Source of the DNA: Singulisphaera acidiphila DSM 18658
GTDB taxonomy: Bacteria > Planctomycetota > Planctomycetia > Isosphaerales > Isosphaeraceae
DNA length: 64,000 nt
Reading direction: 5' to 3'
Assembly: GCF_000242455.2 (NCBI RefSeq)
Contig: NC_019892.1
Location: 9,124,744-9,188,743 of the forward strand
The position numbers and the translations under genes were made by a program. Below are positions 25,410-34,566 of this stretch, piece by piece. The notes below the pieces were generated by a model. The model was not told the origin of the DNA. It saw only the letters and a program-made list of their open reading frames with translations, and did not search any database. The stretch's first letter is position 1, and each line of letters starts with the position of its first letter.

Positions 25410-28289
25410 ATGCTCGCGTCGGATCGTCGTGCTCGCGTCCTGACCGTGCTCGCCATTGGTGCGTTCCTGCTCGCTCAAGACGCACCTGGGGCTGAGCCGG
25501 TCGACTACGGCCGGCAGGTCAAGCCGATCCTCAAGCAACGCTGCTACGCATGCCATGGAGCCCTCAAGCGGCAGGCCAATCTCCGCCTCGACACCGGTCA
25601 GGCCATTCGCCAAGGGGGAGATGGGGGCCCCGCGATCGAGCCAGGCCAGGGGGACGAAAGCCTCTTACTGGACCGCGTCCGCGAGACGGACGCTGCCCTG
25701 CGGATGCCGCCGGAAGGGGCCCCGCTGTCAGCCGAGCAGGTGGCGATCCTCCGGACCTGGATCGAGCAAGGAGCGATTTCGCCGGCCGACGAACCACCCG
25801 AAACCGACCCGCGCAAGCACTGGGCGTTTCTCCCACCGGTTCGCCCCACCGTGCCGGTCTTGCGCGATTCGTCGTGGGTCCGCGACCCGATCGACGCGTT
25901 TCTCGCTGAGGAACACGAACAGCGAGGCCTGACCCCGCTCCCTCCCGCCGAGCCGCACGTCCTGCTGCGTCGGCTCTACCTCGACCTGATCGGGCTGCCT
26001 CCGACGCGTGCTCAATTGCACGAGTTCCTCGCCGATCCGTCCGACGCCTCCTACGAACGGATTGTGGATCGGCTCCTGGCGAGCCCTCAATACGGCGAGC
26101 GCTGGGGCCGGCACTGGATGGACGTCTGGCGCTACAGCGATTGGTACGGCCGCCGCGCCGTGCCAGACGTGCTCAACAGCTACGCCCAGATCTGGCGCTG
26201 GCGTGATTGGATCGTCCGCTCGCTGAACGGGGACAAAGGGTACGACCGCATGGTCCGCGAGATGCTCGCGGCCGATGAACTCGCGCCGATCGACGACTCC
26301 AGCGTGGTGGCCACCGGGTTCGTCGTCCGCAATTTTTATCGCTGGAACTACAACATCTGGATGAAAGACAACGTCGAGCACACCGGCAAGGCGTTCCTCG
26401 GCCTCACGTTCAACTGCGCCCATTGCCACGACCACAAATACGACCCGATCAAGCATGAGGACTACTTCGCCCTTCGCGCGGTCTTCGAGCCGCTCGAGAT
26501 CCGGCACGACCGCGTCGCGGGCGAACCCGACCCCGGCCCCTACCCGAAGTACGACTACGGCAAAGCCTACGGGCCAATCACGTCGGGACTTGTGCGAGTG
26601 TTCGATGAGAAGCTCGACGCCAAGACCTTCCTCTATACCCGGGGCGAGTCGCGCAACGTCGTGCCGGACCGGCCGCCGGTCCCACCCGGCATGCCCAGCT
26701 TCCTCGGGGGTGCTTCGTTCGAGGTCAAGCCGATCGACCTGCCGGCCGAATCCTCATACCCGGGCTTGAGGACGTTTATCCGCACCGATGAAATGAGGGC
26801 ACGTGACGCAGCCGTCGCCAAGTCAAGCGCCGACCTTGCCAAGTCCCTGCCCCTGGCCCATGCCGCAGAGCGGGCGCTGGCCGATCGGGAAGCGAAGCTC
26901 GCCCCTGATAATCCACGGGCATTCGCCGACCCGTTTATGAGTATCCTCGCCTTCCCGGAGCCTGGCCCCGTTGCATCCGAGTTGCAAGCCGCCCGCACCG
27001 CGCTCGAGGCAGCCCGAACGGCCGTCGCCATTGAGGAGGCGGGCCGAAACGCGGCAATGGCTGAGCGGGACGCCATTCAAGCTCGGATTGCGGCGGATGA
27101 TGCAAAACAGGTCTCCGCATCAGGTGACATCAAAGCCCGTCGTCGAGCGGCCTCGAAAGCCGAGCGCCGCGCCGCGGCGGCTCGGGCCGAGATCGACGTG
27201 GCCCGTGGCGAGTCTGCCGTGGCCGCAGCCGGAGGCAAGTCGACAGCCGAACTCACTGCGGCTTCCCAGACGCTGACGGCCGCTCGCAAGGCGCGGGATG
27301 CCGCACAGGCCGCGATTGCCAACGATTCAACCGCCTACACGCCGCTCAGTCCGGTCTATCCGACCCGGAGCACGGGGCGGCGGACGGCCCTGGCGAATTG
27401 GATCACCAACCGCGCCAACCCGCTGGCGGCTCGCGTTGCCGTCAACCATCTCTGGCGCTGGCATTTCGGCACACCGCTCGTCGCCACCACCAGCGACTTC
27501 GGCCGCAACGGCTCGCCGCCGACCCATCCCAAGTTGCTCGATTGGCTCGCCGTCGAGTTGATGGAGCCGACGGCCCCCAGCGTCCAGCCCTGGTCGATGA
27601 AAGCGCTCCATCGCCGGCTCGTCACCAGCGCCTCGTACCGGATGCGCTCCCATCAGGCCGGGGTAAGCGAAGCCGATCGAAACCGAGGCATCGATCGCGA
27701 GAACCAATGGTACTGGCACTTCCCCGCGTCGCGGATGGAGGCCGAAGAAGTTCGCGACGGCCTGCTGCACGTAGCCGGAGCACTCGACTCGACCCTGGGC
27801 GGCCCCGATATCGACTTCGCCCAGGGCCTGACCTCCGCCCGCCGAAGCCTCTACTTCACCCACCACGGCGAAGCCCGGATGACGTTCCTCGAGTTGTTCG
27901 ACGCCCCCGACGCCTGCGATGCCTACAAGCGATCGACCTCGGTCGTTCCCCAGCAGGCACTCGCCCTGGTCAACAACGAGTGGCTCCTCGCGCTGAGCCG
28001 AACCCTGGCCGACCGATTGTGGAATGAATCGGAGCTATCCACCGGCAGCGAACCAAGCCGAGTCGAAACATTTATTATTGCAAGTTTCGAGCAAATATTA
28101 ACTCGTCTACCCACAACCCGTGAGCGTGAACTCGCCGGCGCCTTCCTCGCGAAGCAAGCGTCCCTGCTCGCCCGCCTGTCCGATCCCTCGGGGTCGGCCG
28201 CGAACTCCAAGGATGATCCGGAAGCCAGGGCGCGACGAGACCTGGTTCACGCCCTGTTCAGCCACAATGACTTTGTCACGATCCACTAA
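25410..28289 (+). CDS. PSD1-type cytochrome c protein (DUF1549/DUF1553)
   Basis: A 959-residue exported protein. A signal peptide (about residues 8-28) is followed by a planctomycete-type cytochrome c domain with one heme motif CYACHG (Cys45). A DUF1549 domain follows (about 150-370: LRRLYLDLIGLPPT, YGERWGRHWMDVWRYSDWYG, FNCAHCHDHKYDPI, the latter a possible second heme-like CAHCH). Then comes an Ala-rich predicted coiled coil (about 465-640) and a C-terminal DUF1553 domain (about 650-930: NRVNHLWRWHFG-like segment, TTSDFGRNGSPPTHPKLLDWLA, YKRSTSVVPQQALALVNNEW). These proteins are highly expanded in planctomycetes, with unproven roles. A DUF1501 gene follows after about 120 bp, the normal partner arrangement. 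Confidence 0.93.
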   Translation: MLASDRRARVLTVLAIGAFLLAQDAPGAEPVDYGRQVKPILKQRCYACHGALKRQANLRLDTGQAIRQGGDGGPAIEPGQGDESLLLDRVRETDAALRMPPEGAPLSAEQVAILRTWIEQGAISPADEPPETDPRKHWAFLPPVRPTVPVLRDSSWVRDPIDAFLAEEHEQRGLTPLPPAEPHVLLRRLYLDLIGLPPTRAQLHEFLADPSDASYERIVDRLLASPQYGERWGRHWMDVWRYSDWYGRRAVPDVLNSYAQIWRWRDWIVRSLNGDKGYDRMVREMLAADELAPIDDSSVVATGFVVRNFYRWNYNIWMKDNVEHTGKAFLGLTFNCAHCHDHKYDPIKHEDYFALRAVFEPLEIRHDRVAGEPDPGPYPKYDYGKAYGPITSGLVRVFDEKLDAKTFLYTRGESRNVVPDRPPVPPGMPSFLGGASFEVKPIDLPAESSYPGLRTFIRTDEMRARDAAVAKSSADLAKSLPLAHAAERALADREAKLAPDNPRAFADPFMSILAFPEPGPVASELQAARTALEAARTAVAIEEAGRNAAMAERDAIQARIAADDAKQVSASGDIKARRRAASKAERRAAAARAEIDVARGESAVAAAGGKSTAELTAASQTLTAARKARDAAQAAIANDSTAYTPLSPVYPTRSTGRRTALANWITNRANPLAARVAVNHLWRWHFGTPLVATTSDFGRNGSPPTHPKLLDWLAVELMEPTAPSVQPWSMKALHRRLVTSASYRMRSHQAGVSEADRNRGIDRENQWYWHFPASRMEAEEVRDGLLHVAGALDSTLGGPDIDFAQGLTSARRSLYFTHHGEARMTFLELFDAPDACDAYKRSTSVVPQQALALVNNEWLLALSRTLADRLWNESELSTGSEPSRVETFIIASFEQILTRLPTTRERELAGAFLAKQASLLARLSDPSGSAANSKDDPEARARRDLVHALFSHNDFVTIH

Positions 28290-28411
28290 AAGGCTCATCC
28301 GATGAGAAATTGAACGGTGATTCCCGTAGCTCGACCGGCCGAAACTCAGGCCATGTCGGATGCACCGCAAAAACGATGATCCAGAGCAGAGGCCGGATGA
28401 AGGAGGCGAGA

Positions 28412-29917
28412 ATGGCAGGTCATCACCGTCAGACAAAGAGCGGGCCCCCTTGCGGCCGGATCCGCCGCCGGACCTTCCTGGCCGATGTCGGCAATGGACT
28501 CACCGGGCTGGCGCTCGGATCGATGCTCGCTCGCGACGGCGTAGTCCGGGCCGATGCGCCTGAGATCCCGGCCTGGTCGCCTCCCGATGGACGTCCGCAG
28601 GGGGATCCGAAAACCAAGAGTGTGATCTGGATCTTCCTCTCTGGTGGAGTCAGCCACCTGGAGACCTGGGACCCGAAACCGCTCCTGAACAAGTACGCGG
28701 GCAAAACCTACGACGCGACCGGACTCCCCAGCCCGTTCAAGTCTCCCTTGTTTCGCGAACGGTCACGGGCCGTCGTCGGCGAAGACCGGACTCACTCCGA
28801 AATCTTCCCACTCCAGGTCGGGTTCAAGAAGCGCGGTCAGGTGGGGGTCGAGATCAGCGACTGGTGGCCCCACCTCTCGACCTGCGTCGACGACATCGCC
28901 TTCGTCCGCTCGATGTACACGACCGACAACGACCACGCCGCCGAATTCCAGATGCACCATGGCCGCCACAAGCTCGATGAGCGGCAGCCGGTCATCGGCT
29001 CCTGGATCAACTATGGCCTGGGAACCCTGAACGAGGATCTCCCCCAGTTCGTCTTCCTCGGCCAGTACAAAGATCCGCGTGTTCGCGAGGACTTCAACGC
29101 CGACTACCTGGGCCCTCAGTACTCGGGGGTGGAGCTCTCTCTCGACCCGAAGAACCCGCTCCCCTTCGGCACCCTGGCGCCGGGGGTCCTCGCCGAGGAA
29201 CAGGCGAATGAGTTTGCGTTGATCCGTGAGCTCAACCAGCTCTCGTCGGTCGAATACCCTGAAGACGACCAGTTGCGCGCTCGGATCAAGGCCTACGAGT
29301 TGGCCTTCCGGATGCAAGGGTCGGTGCCCGAGGTCGTCAACCTCGCCCAGGAGTCGCCGGAAACTCAAAGTCTATACGGAATCGATCAGGAAGGGACGGC
29401 AATCTACGGCCGCCGCCTGCTCGCCGCCCGCCGCCTGGCCGAGCGTGGGGTACGGTTCACCCTGGTCTATCTCAGCGACTACGGCGAGTGGGATTCACAC
29501 TCCAAGCTCAAAGACCTGCACGCGCAGTCATGTGCCCGAGTCGATCGGCCGATCGCGGGCCTGCTCAAAGACCTGAAGCGGCGCGGGCTGACCGACGACG
29601 TCACGGTCGTCTGCTGCACCGAGTTCGGCCGCACCCCGGGCCTGGAAGTCCGCCCGGGTCTCACCTCTCCCACCGGTCGCGACCACCATCCGCACGCCTT
29701 CACCGTCTGGTTCGCCGGCGCAGGCATCAAAGGGGCCACCGTCCACGGCGCCACCGATGAACTCGGCTTCCACGCCGTCGAGAGCCCGCACTACGTCACC
29801 GACATCCACGCCACCCTCTTGCACCTGATGGGCCTCGACTCCCGCAAGCTCGACATCCCCGGCCGCAAGCGTCTCGAAATCGACTACGGCCGACCGATCC
29901 ACGAAATCCTCACTTGA
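28412..29917 (+). CDS. DUF1501 family protein, TAT-exported (PSD1 partner)
   Basis: A 501-residue DUF1501 protein. The N-terminus carries a twin-arginine-type signal (IRRRTFLADVGNGLTGLALGSML). The body has WIFLSGGVSHLETWDPKP, IFPLQVGFKKRGQVG, NDHAAEFQMHHGR, EFGRTPGLEVRPG and GRDHHPHAFTVWFAGAGIKG, all typical of the long DUF1501 branch paired with PSD1 cytochromes. It differs from the shorter DUF1501 at 3161, which pairs with DUF1800. The ATG at 28412 is supported by AAGGAGG 6 nt upstream; a longer frame back to 28310 lacks a ribosome-binding site. It forms a two-gene unit with the preceding PSD1 gene. Confidence 0.92.
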   Translation: MAGHHRQTKSGPPCGRIRRRTFLADVGNGLTGLALGSMLARDGVVRADAPEIPAWSPPDGRPQGDPKTKSVIWIFLSGGVSHLETWDPKPLLNKYAGKTYDATGLPSPFKSPLFRERSRAVVGEDRTHSEIFPLQVGFKKRGQVGVEISDWWPHLSTCVDDIAFVRSMYTTDNDHAAEFQMHHGRHKLDERQPVIGSWINYGLGTLNEDLPQFVFLGQYKDPRVREDFNADYLGPQYSGVELSLDPKNPLPFGTLAPGVLAEEQANEFALIRELNQLSSVEYPEDDQLRARIKAYELAFRMQGSVPEVVNLAQESPETQSLYGIDQEGTAIYGRRLLAARRLAERGVRFTLVYLSDYGEWDSHSKLKDLHAQSCARVDRPIAGLLKDLKRRGLTDDVTVVCCTEFGRTPGLEVRPGLTSPTGRDHHPHAFTVWFAGAGIKGATVHGATDELGFHAVESPHYVTDIHATLLHLMGLDSRKLDIPGRKRLEIDYGRPIHEILT

Positions 29918-30127
29918 AATTAGATCAGGAAATGCCTCCTTCGCCACCGGAACAGCGAAGAGCGTCCCACACCATTCCATTCGCCGTCGTGACAGACGAT
30001 GCAGGGCGGCTTGCGGGGAGTTGTGTAGTGGCAGGGCAAGGTTCGTGTCTCGGAAGGCCGGGCTTCACCGGGAAATGGGTGCCACGGGGTCCGAGTACGT
30101 ACGGAACCCGTGACACCCGGCGTCAGC

Positions 30128-30297
30128 GGCATGATTGCCTTTGCCGCGACCCGTGGTGGCGCAGGGCGTTGGCCCCTTTTCCCGTTCGCGAGACCGCTTG
30201 CCAGGGGCATGGCGGCCTTTGCCGCGACCCGTGGTAGCGCAGCCGTTAGCCCCTTCCTGTTTGCGGGCACGCTTGCCAGGGTATGGCGGCCTTTGCT
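30128..30297 (+). repeat. Type-B tandem repeat units
   Basis: Two and a fraction tandem units of about 75-78 bp (30128-30205, 30206-30280, partial from 30281). Each starts GGCATGGCGGCCTTTGCCGC, continues GACCCGTGGT.GCGCAG and ends with CGCTTGCCAGG. The third, truncated unit joins directly to a type-A repeat core (AGCCCCGAAGGGGCGACCG, 30297 onward). An inverted copy lies at 1101-1175, also next to type-A copies. There are no spacers of constant length with unique sequence, so it is not CRISPR. Confidence 0.75.
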
Positions 30298-30365
30298 AGC
30301 CCCGAAGGGGCGACCGTTTCTAGCCCAGGGCGCAAGCCCTGGGGAATTCTTGAAGCCATGCGCCA

Positions 30366-30418
30366 CTCTCCCCGCCGCGGCTGGCGGGCCGTCGGCCCGC
30401 CAGCCGCGGCGGGGAGAG
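30366..30418. repeat. Perfect 25-bp hairpin
   Basis: Arms 30366-30390 and 30394-30418 are perfect complements (CTCTCCCCGCCGCGGCTGGC plus GGGCC) with a GTC loop. It lies 450 bp past the DUF1501 stop and just left of the IS4-type element. There is no T-tract on either side, so intrinsic termination is uncertain. It may be another intergenic hairpin repeat. Confidence 0.8.
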
Positions 30419-30471
30419 CAGAAAAATCATAGGAATATTCTTGCTTGATTCACATCCAGGGGCTTGCGCCC

Positions 30472-32033
30472 TTGTCCTTACCAAGAACGTTTGCGCAGTA
30501 ATGCTACTCCAAGCGAAGGTCCAGCTCAGCCCCCTGAACCATCGCTTGGAGCTTCATCCATCCCCTCCAGATCGTTTGCCATCCCGGCTCACCGTCCCCC
30601 TTCCGTCCCAGGAATCCCCCGAGTTTCGCCAACTCCCGAAAAAACTGATACGTTCCCCATGGCAACGCCTCAGTCGTTCGCCGAAACGCGCGGAGCACGG
30701 CCACATATTTTGGCGGGGCGGCTTCGATCGCCGGCCGTTCCGGTTCCGATCGGGCGATCCCTTTCAACTGCAAGAGCCGTACCGCCACCACTGACAGCAG
30801 ACCCGTCAGCGCCTCCAGCCGATGGCTCGCCTTGAGTTGATGATCGGCTGCACTGCAACCCGATTTCAACGCTTTGTGCCATTCTTCGATCAGCCATCTC
30901 TTTTCATAATAGGAAATGATCCGCAACGCATCCTCAAGGCAGGCCACTTCCAGAGAAGTGTACAGCACCCATTCGATCGGTTCTTTGACCGAGGCGGGCG
31001 GATCGACCTCACGCACACACACCACGTATTGCGCGATCGGTTGCGGATCGAGACCCTTCAGCGAGTCCGCGGGCTGCCGCGGTACGAGCATCGTCGCCCG
31101 CACGAACGTGACGGTGAGCTTGGCGGTTCGCGCCGGCAATCCGGGACGAGACCGCAGCTTGAGCGTGAAGCAACCCGCTTGCGGTACCGATTCGAGTTCC
31201 TCCTGCAACGGGCGTTCGAGACCATCGGCACCCTGGACGCGTCGGTGCAGGCTCTTGACCCGTCCGACCCAATCGACGCCCTGACGCTGGGCGCGGCAAT
31301 AGACCTCGAAATCGTCGGATCCACGGTCCATGACGTGAACCCAGCGTGTGTTTTGGGGCGGGGAACCGATCAGTTCGATGAGTTTTCCCCAGACCTCCGA
31401 CTCGCGATCGCGTTTGCGGCGTTGCGTCCGACTCTCCCCCTTGGGAACCGGTTTGCGATGAAAGAGAATTTGGCCTGCGAGGCCGTAGACGACCTCGTCC
31501 TTGTGGGAGACCATCAATCCGGAGTGGATCATGAAGCCCTGACCCGTGCCCGTACCAACGGGCCCCACGCCTTGAATCTGTCGGGTGCATCCGAAATCAA
31601 TCTCGGTGGTGTCGTCAAGGATCAGGGCCATCTCGGGGCTGGTTTCCCGGATCGAACGCCAATGCGGCTCGGCAATCGCCCGGAAGTTGACGGCCGAGGA
31701 GTCGAGCAGGCGATAAGCGGCCCTGAGGTCGTCCCAATTGCCCGTCGCTTTCGGAAGACTGGCCGAGGAATCCACGGCGATTTGCGTGGCGAGTCGGATC
31801 AGCCGCGTTTCTCGGCGTTTGTCGCCCAGATCGGCACCGGCGAAATTGGCTTGGGCCCAAGCCTCAGGGTCGGTCAGTGTGGGACTCATGATGAGCATCC
31901 GAGCAAGCCAGGGTACCTTGCCCCGGGCCGTCAGACCGACGGGTGGGTCAAGAGAAGCATTGACTATGCCAGATTGCCCGAAAAAAGCAGGGGGAAACTC
32001 TGGATTCTGTACGAATGTTCTTGGTAAGGATAA
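30472..32033 (-). mobile_element. IS4-family (Tn5-like) insertion sequence, complete
   Basis: A 1562-bp element. Inverted repeats are TTGTCCTTACCAAGAACGTT at the left (30472-30491) and, complemented, TTATCCTTACCAAGAACATT at the right (32014-32033), matching 18 of 20. A perfect 12-bp target duplication, GGGCTTGCGCCC, flanks it at 30460-30471 and 32034-32045. Joining the flanks restores a type-A dispersed repeat (CCAGGGGCTTGCGCCCCTGG palindrome, then GTCCGCCCCTTCGGGG), so the element landed in the repeat palindrome. Confidence 0.92.
30504..31889 (-). CDS. IS4 family transposase (Tn5/IS50-like)
   Basis: A 461-residue DDE transposase. The N-terminal helical domain (WAQANFAGADLGDKRRETRLIRLA, SLPKATGNWDDLRAAYRLLDS) matches the Tn5-type DNA-binding region. 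Catalytic residues are probably Asp in LILDDTTEID, Asp in HVMDRGSDDFE and Glu in the YREK-type signature YYEKRWLIEEWHKALKSG. The C-terminus has the usual LEALTGLLSVVAVRLLQLK helix. The ATG at 31889 or 31898 is most plausible; the frame extends beyond the IS end at 32033, so longer starts are unlikely. The open frame is intact, so the element could be active. Confidence 0.9.
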   Translation of the reverse strand: MSPTLTDPEAWAQANFAGADLGDKRRETRLIRLATQIAVDSSASLPKATGNWDDLRAAYRLLDSSAVNFRAIAEPHWRSIRETSPEMALILDDTTEIDFGCTRQIQGVGPVGTGTGQGFMIHSGLMVSHKDEVVYGLAGQILFHRKPVPKGESRTQRRKRDRESEVWGKLIELIGSPPQNTRWVHVMDRGSDDFEVYCRAQRQGVDWVGRVKSLHRRVQGADGLERPLQEELESVPQAGCFTLKLRSRPGLPARTAKLTVTFVRATMLVPRQPADSLKGLDPQPIAQYVVCVREVDPPASVKEPIEWVLYTSLEVACLEDALRIISYYEKRWLIEEWHKALKSGCSAADHQLKASHRLEALTGLLSVVAVRLLQLKGIARSEPERPAIEAAPPKYVAVLRAFRRTTEALPWGTYQFFRELAKLGGFLGRKGDGEPGWQTIWRGWMKLQAMVQGAELDLRLE

Positions 32034-32085
32034 GGGCTTGCGCCCCTGGCTATTGACGTCCGCCCCTTCGGGGCTCCAAGAAATC
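32034..32085. repeat. Right half of the type-A repeat split by the IS
   Basis: The segment starting at the target duplication reads GGGCTTGCGCCCCTGGCTAT then GACGTCCGCCCCTTCGGGGCTCC. Together with 30455-30471 on the other side of the element it rebuilds an inverted type-A repeat. The following 270 bases up to 32358 contain no gene; a short GTAACGTGATGTTAC dyad at about 32190 precedes the HEAT-repeat gene. Confidence 0.75.
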
Positions 32086-32358
32086 TGCTGATTCGGAACG
32101 GCCTTACGGTACTTATCCATGCTCCAGTGGGCGCGATCCATGCTGAAGCAATCGAGCAGGGCGTCCAGCCCGCGGGACGGCCTCTTCGTAACGTGATGTT
32201 ACAGAGCTGTGACACACGAATCGGCCCATTGCCCGTAGGATACCTACGAAAGCACGATCCCCGTCACATAGCAGCGGGCATCGTATAGCACGAGAGGCCG
32301 TGGCACGGTCAGGCGGGCTGACGCACGCATTCTCGAATTCTAATTCAAGGAAATCGCC

Positions 32359-34491
32359 ATGTTGGCCAAGACCAAGTCAAAGGTCCCGTGGATCGCCACG
32401 CTCATCGCCTTTGTCTCGACCATCATGATTCTCATGACGGCGGCTGCGAACCGCGGATTCGCGGTTCAGGACCCCGCTCCTCCCAAAGAAGAGCCCAAGT
32501 CCACAACCGCCGCCCCGACCACAAACCGGGGGGCGGCACCGACCCGTCGTCCCGCCAAGCAAGGGATCCTCGACCTCGAGGCCCCGATCATGCAGGCCGA
32601 GTTGATCCTGGTCGTGAGGCTGGTGGACATGACCGAGTCCAAGCTTGTATACGGCGGCAAGACCGAGGTCGTCACCCAGCAATTCCGGTTCGAACCGGTT
32701 CGCACGATCAAGGGAATCTTCGCCCGCGACTCGCTGCTGCTCACCGGCCAGGATCTGGGAATCCAGCAGTTCGCCGGCGGGGCCGAGCGGCTCGAACCTG
32801 GGCAATTACTGCTCCTCCTGCTGGGACGCCAAGGGCCGGGATACTTCAACTGCAACAGGGCCGTTTCGCTCGAGCAGTCGATTCCGCGGCTTCGCGACCA
32901 GGCCGACCCTCTGCTTGCCGCCGTCGAGGCCCTGATCACCGTAACCCAGAAACAAGATCGCGCAGCCAAGGTGGCAACACTACTCAGCGCCCTCGGCAAG
33001 GCCAAGGATCGGGATGCCGCCCCCCTGCTCCTCTCCTTGCGCCGTCGGGCCCTGATCGGAGCGCAGACGCCCAATGCCCTGGTGATCGCCTCGCGGTTCC
33101 TGGACGATCCCTCCCCCGAGATCCGCGAGGTCACGATCAAGACACTGGCCGCGCTGCTTGAGGCCGACTATCTCCAGCAGGGCGAGTTGCGCGAGCGGGC
33201 GGTAAAGACCATCGTCGCCGCGCTCGCCGCCACCGGCCCTGACCTGAGCGTGCGCGTCGCCGCGTTCGATGCGCTGGGTGCGGCAGGTGAATCGGCCCGT
33301 CGCGTCGAGCCGGCCCTTGAGTGGCTCCGAGCCGACCGCGCGGCAGCGACGTTCGCCGAACACGGGGCGCGGCTTCGGGCCATCGGCCGGAGTGGCCGCA
33401 CCGACCAGAGTGACGCGATCGAAGCATACCTCGATCAACTGCCACTTGACGCTCCCGCCGAAATCCAGACAGCCGCGGGCCAGGCATTGGGTGTGCTCGC
33501 CCCCCAGGAGGCTGCTCGCCGCCTTGTGAAGCGACTTATGAGTAAGTCGGACGCGGGACTTGGAATCACGGACGAGCTTGCTCTTCTCGGTGAACTGCCA
33601 CGTGACATGGCCGCTCCGGCGCTTGTCGAAGCCTCGGCTCGGCTCGAGAACTACGGCGAACAACTCGCCTTCGCCACGGCCTGCGTCAAGGTGGCCGACC
33701 CACGCCTCAACCTTGCCCTGAGCGGCCTGCTCAACCCGCAGTTTGGCGACGTCCGCTGGCAAGCGAGTGAAGCGTTGAGGCGGATCGACACGAACGAAGC
33801 GGCAAGCCTGCTCTCGCCCCATCTGAAGGAGGAGGCAAACCTGCTCCGCAAGCTTCAACTGGCGGAATTCCTCGGCCGACACGGCTTCCGTGAAGGCTAT
33901 CCGTACGCGATCGAGCATATGTCGGCACCAGAGCTCCAGGACGCGGCCGTCGAGGCGCTGGCCGCGATCCAAGAGCCAAAGGCCGTCCCCGAGTTGAGGA
34001 AAATCTGGGAAAGCAGCCACGACCTCGGCTGGAATGCCGCCGCAATCCGGGCGCTCGGCCGGCTCGGTCAGGCCGACATCGCGCCTCAGCTATTGGAGCT
34101 GGCGGGGCGGAAGAACCCGTTGACGGCCCCTGCCCTGATCGCGCTGGGCGACCTGCAAATCATCAAGGCACTTCCGCTCGTCCTCGACGGCCTCGGGTCC
34201 CGGAACGACCCGGTGGTCATCGCAGCCGCCCGCGCCGCCGGCAAGCTTCTGGCCGGGCCCGAGGCCCGCTCCAACGAAGTCCGTGACCGGCTCGCCGCGC
34301 TCGTGGCCGACCCTGACGCTTCGCAAGCCGTACGCGGGACAGCCCTGGAATCGTTGGTCGCGCTGAACGACCCCCGCCTGGATACGGCCCTCATTGCCGC
34401 GGTCCAGGATGGAAGTCTCGAAGACAGCGCGCTCTTGCTGCGGATCGAGAAACTCCTGGCCACACGAAAGGTCAAGCTGAACCCGCAATGA
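32359..34491 (+). CDS. HEAT-repeat domain protein with signal anchor
   Basis: A 710-residue protein. Residues about 10-35 form a signal or anchor (IATLIAFVSTIMILMTAAA). A Pro/Thr-rich linker follows, then a small beta domain (about 75-170: AELILVVRLVDMTESKLVYGG, QLLLLLLGRQGPGYF). From about 190 to 700 are repeated helical pairs of HEAT/PBS-lyase type (for example REVTIKTLAALLEADYLQ, AAAIRALGRLGQADIAPQLLELA, VIAAARAAGKLLAG). Such repeats serve as protein-binding scaffolds; no catalytic motif is seen. An AAGGA box precedes the ATG. The vWA gene follows after 75 bp in the same direction, so the two may be co-transcribed. Confidence 0.85.
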   Translation: MLAKTKSKVPWIATLIAFVSTIMILMTAAANRGFAVQDPAPPKEEPKSTTAAPTTNRGAAPTRRPAKQGILDLEAPIMQAELILVVRLVDMTESKLVYGGKTEVVTQQFRFEPVRTIKGIFARDSLLLTGQDLGIQQFAGGAERLEPGQLLLLLLGRQGPGYFNCNRAVSLEQSIPRLRDQADPLLAAVEALITVTQKQDRAAKVATLLSALGKAKDRDAAPLLLSLRRRALIGAQTPNALVIASRFLDDPSPEIREVTIKTLAALLEADYLQQGELRERAVKTIVAALAATGPDLSVRVAAFDALGAAGESARRVEPALEWLRADRAAATFAEHGARLRAIGRSGRTDQSDAIEAYLDQLPLDAPAEIQTAAGQALGVLAPQEAARRLVKRLMSKSDAGLGITDELALLGELPRDMAAPALVEASARLENYGEQLAFATACVKVADPRLNLALSGLLNPQFGDVRWQASEALRRIDTNEAASLLSPHLKEEANLLRKLQLAEFLGRHGFREGYPYAIEHMSAPELQDAAVEALAAIQEPKAVPELRKIWESSHDLGWNAAAIRALGRLGQADIAPQLLELAGRKNPLTAPALIALGDLQIIKALPLVLDGLGSRNDPVVIAAARAAGKLLAGPEARSNEVRDRLAALVADPDASQAVRGTALESLVALNDPRLDTALIAAVQDGSLEDSALLLRIEKLLATRKVKLNPQ

Positions 34492-34566
34492 CCAATCATC
34501 CCACTCACGTCTGAATGAACCTGCAATGTCATAGGACAAACCTCAGCCCAAAGGGAGAGATGACCC

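Noticed and set aside
30128..30297. CRISPR-like repeat array
   Set aside because: Units are contiguous 75-78-bp tandem repeats without short conserved repeats separated by unique spacers, and no cas genes are present.
30822..32027. Long open frame antisense to the IS4 transposase
   Set aside because: No protein-like motifs; the sense strand has the full catalytic signature.
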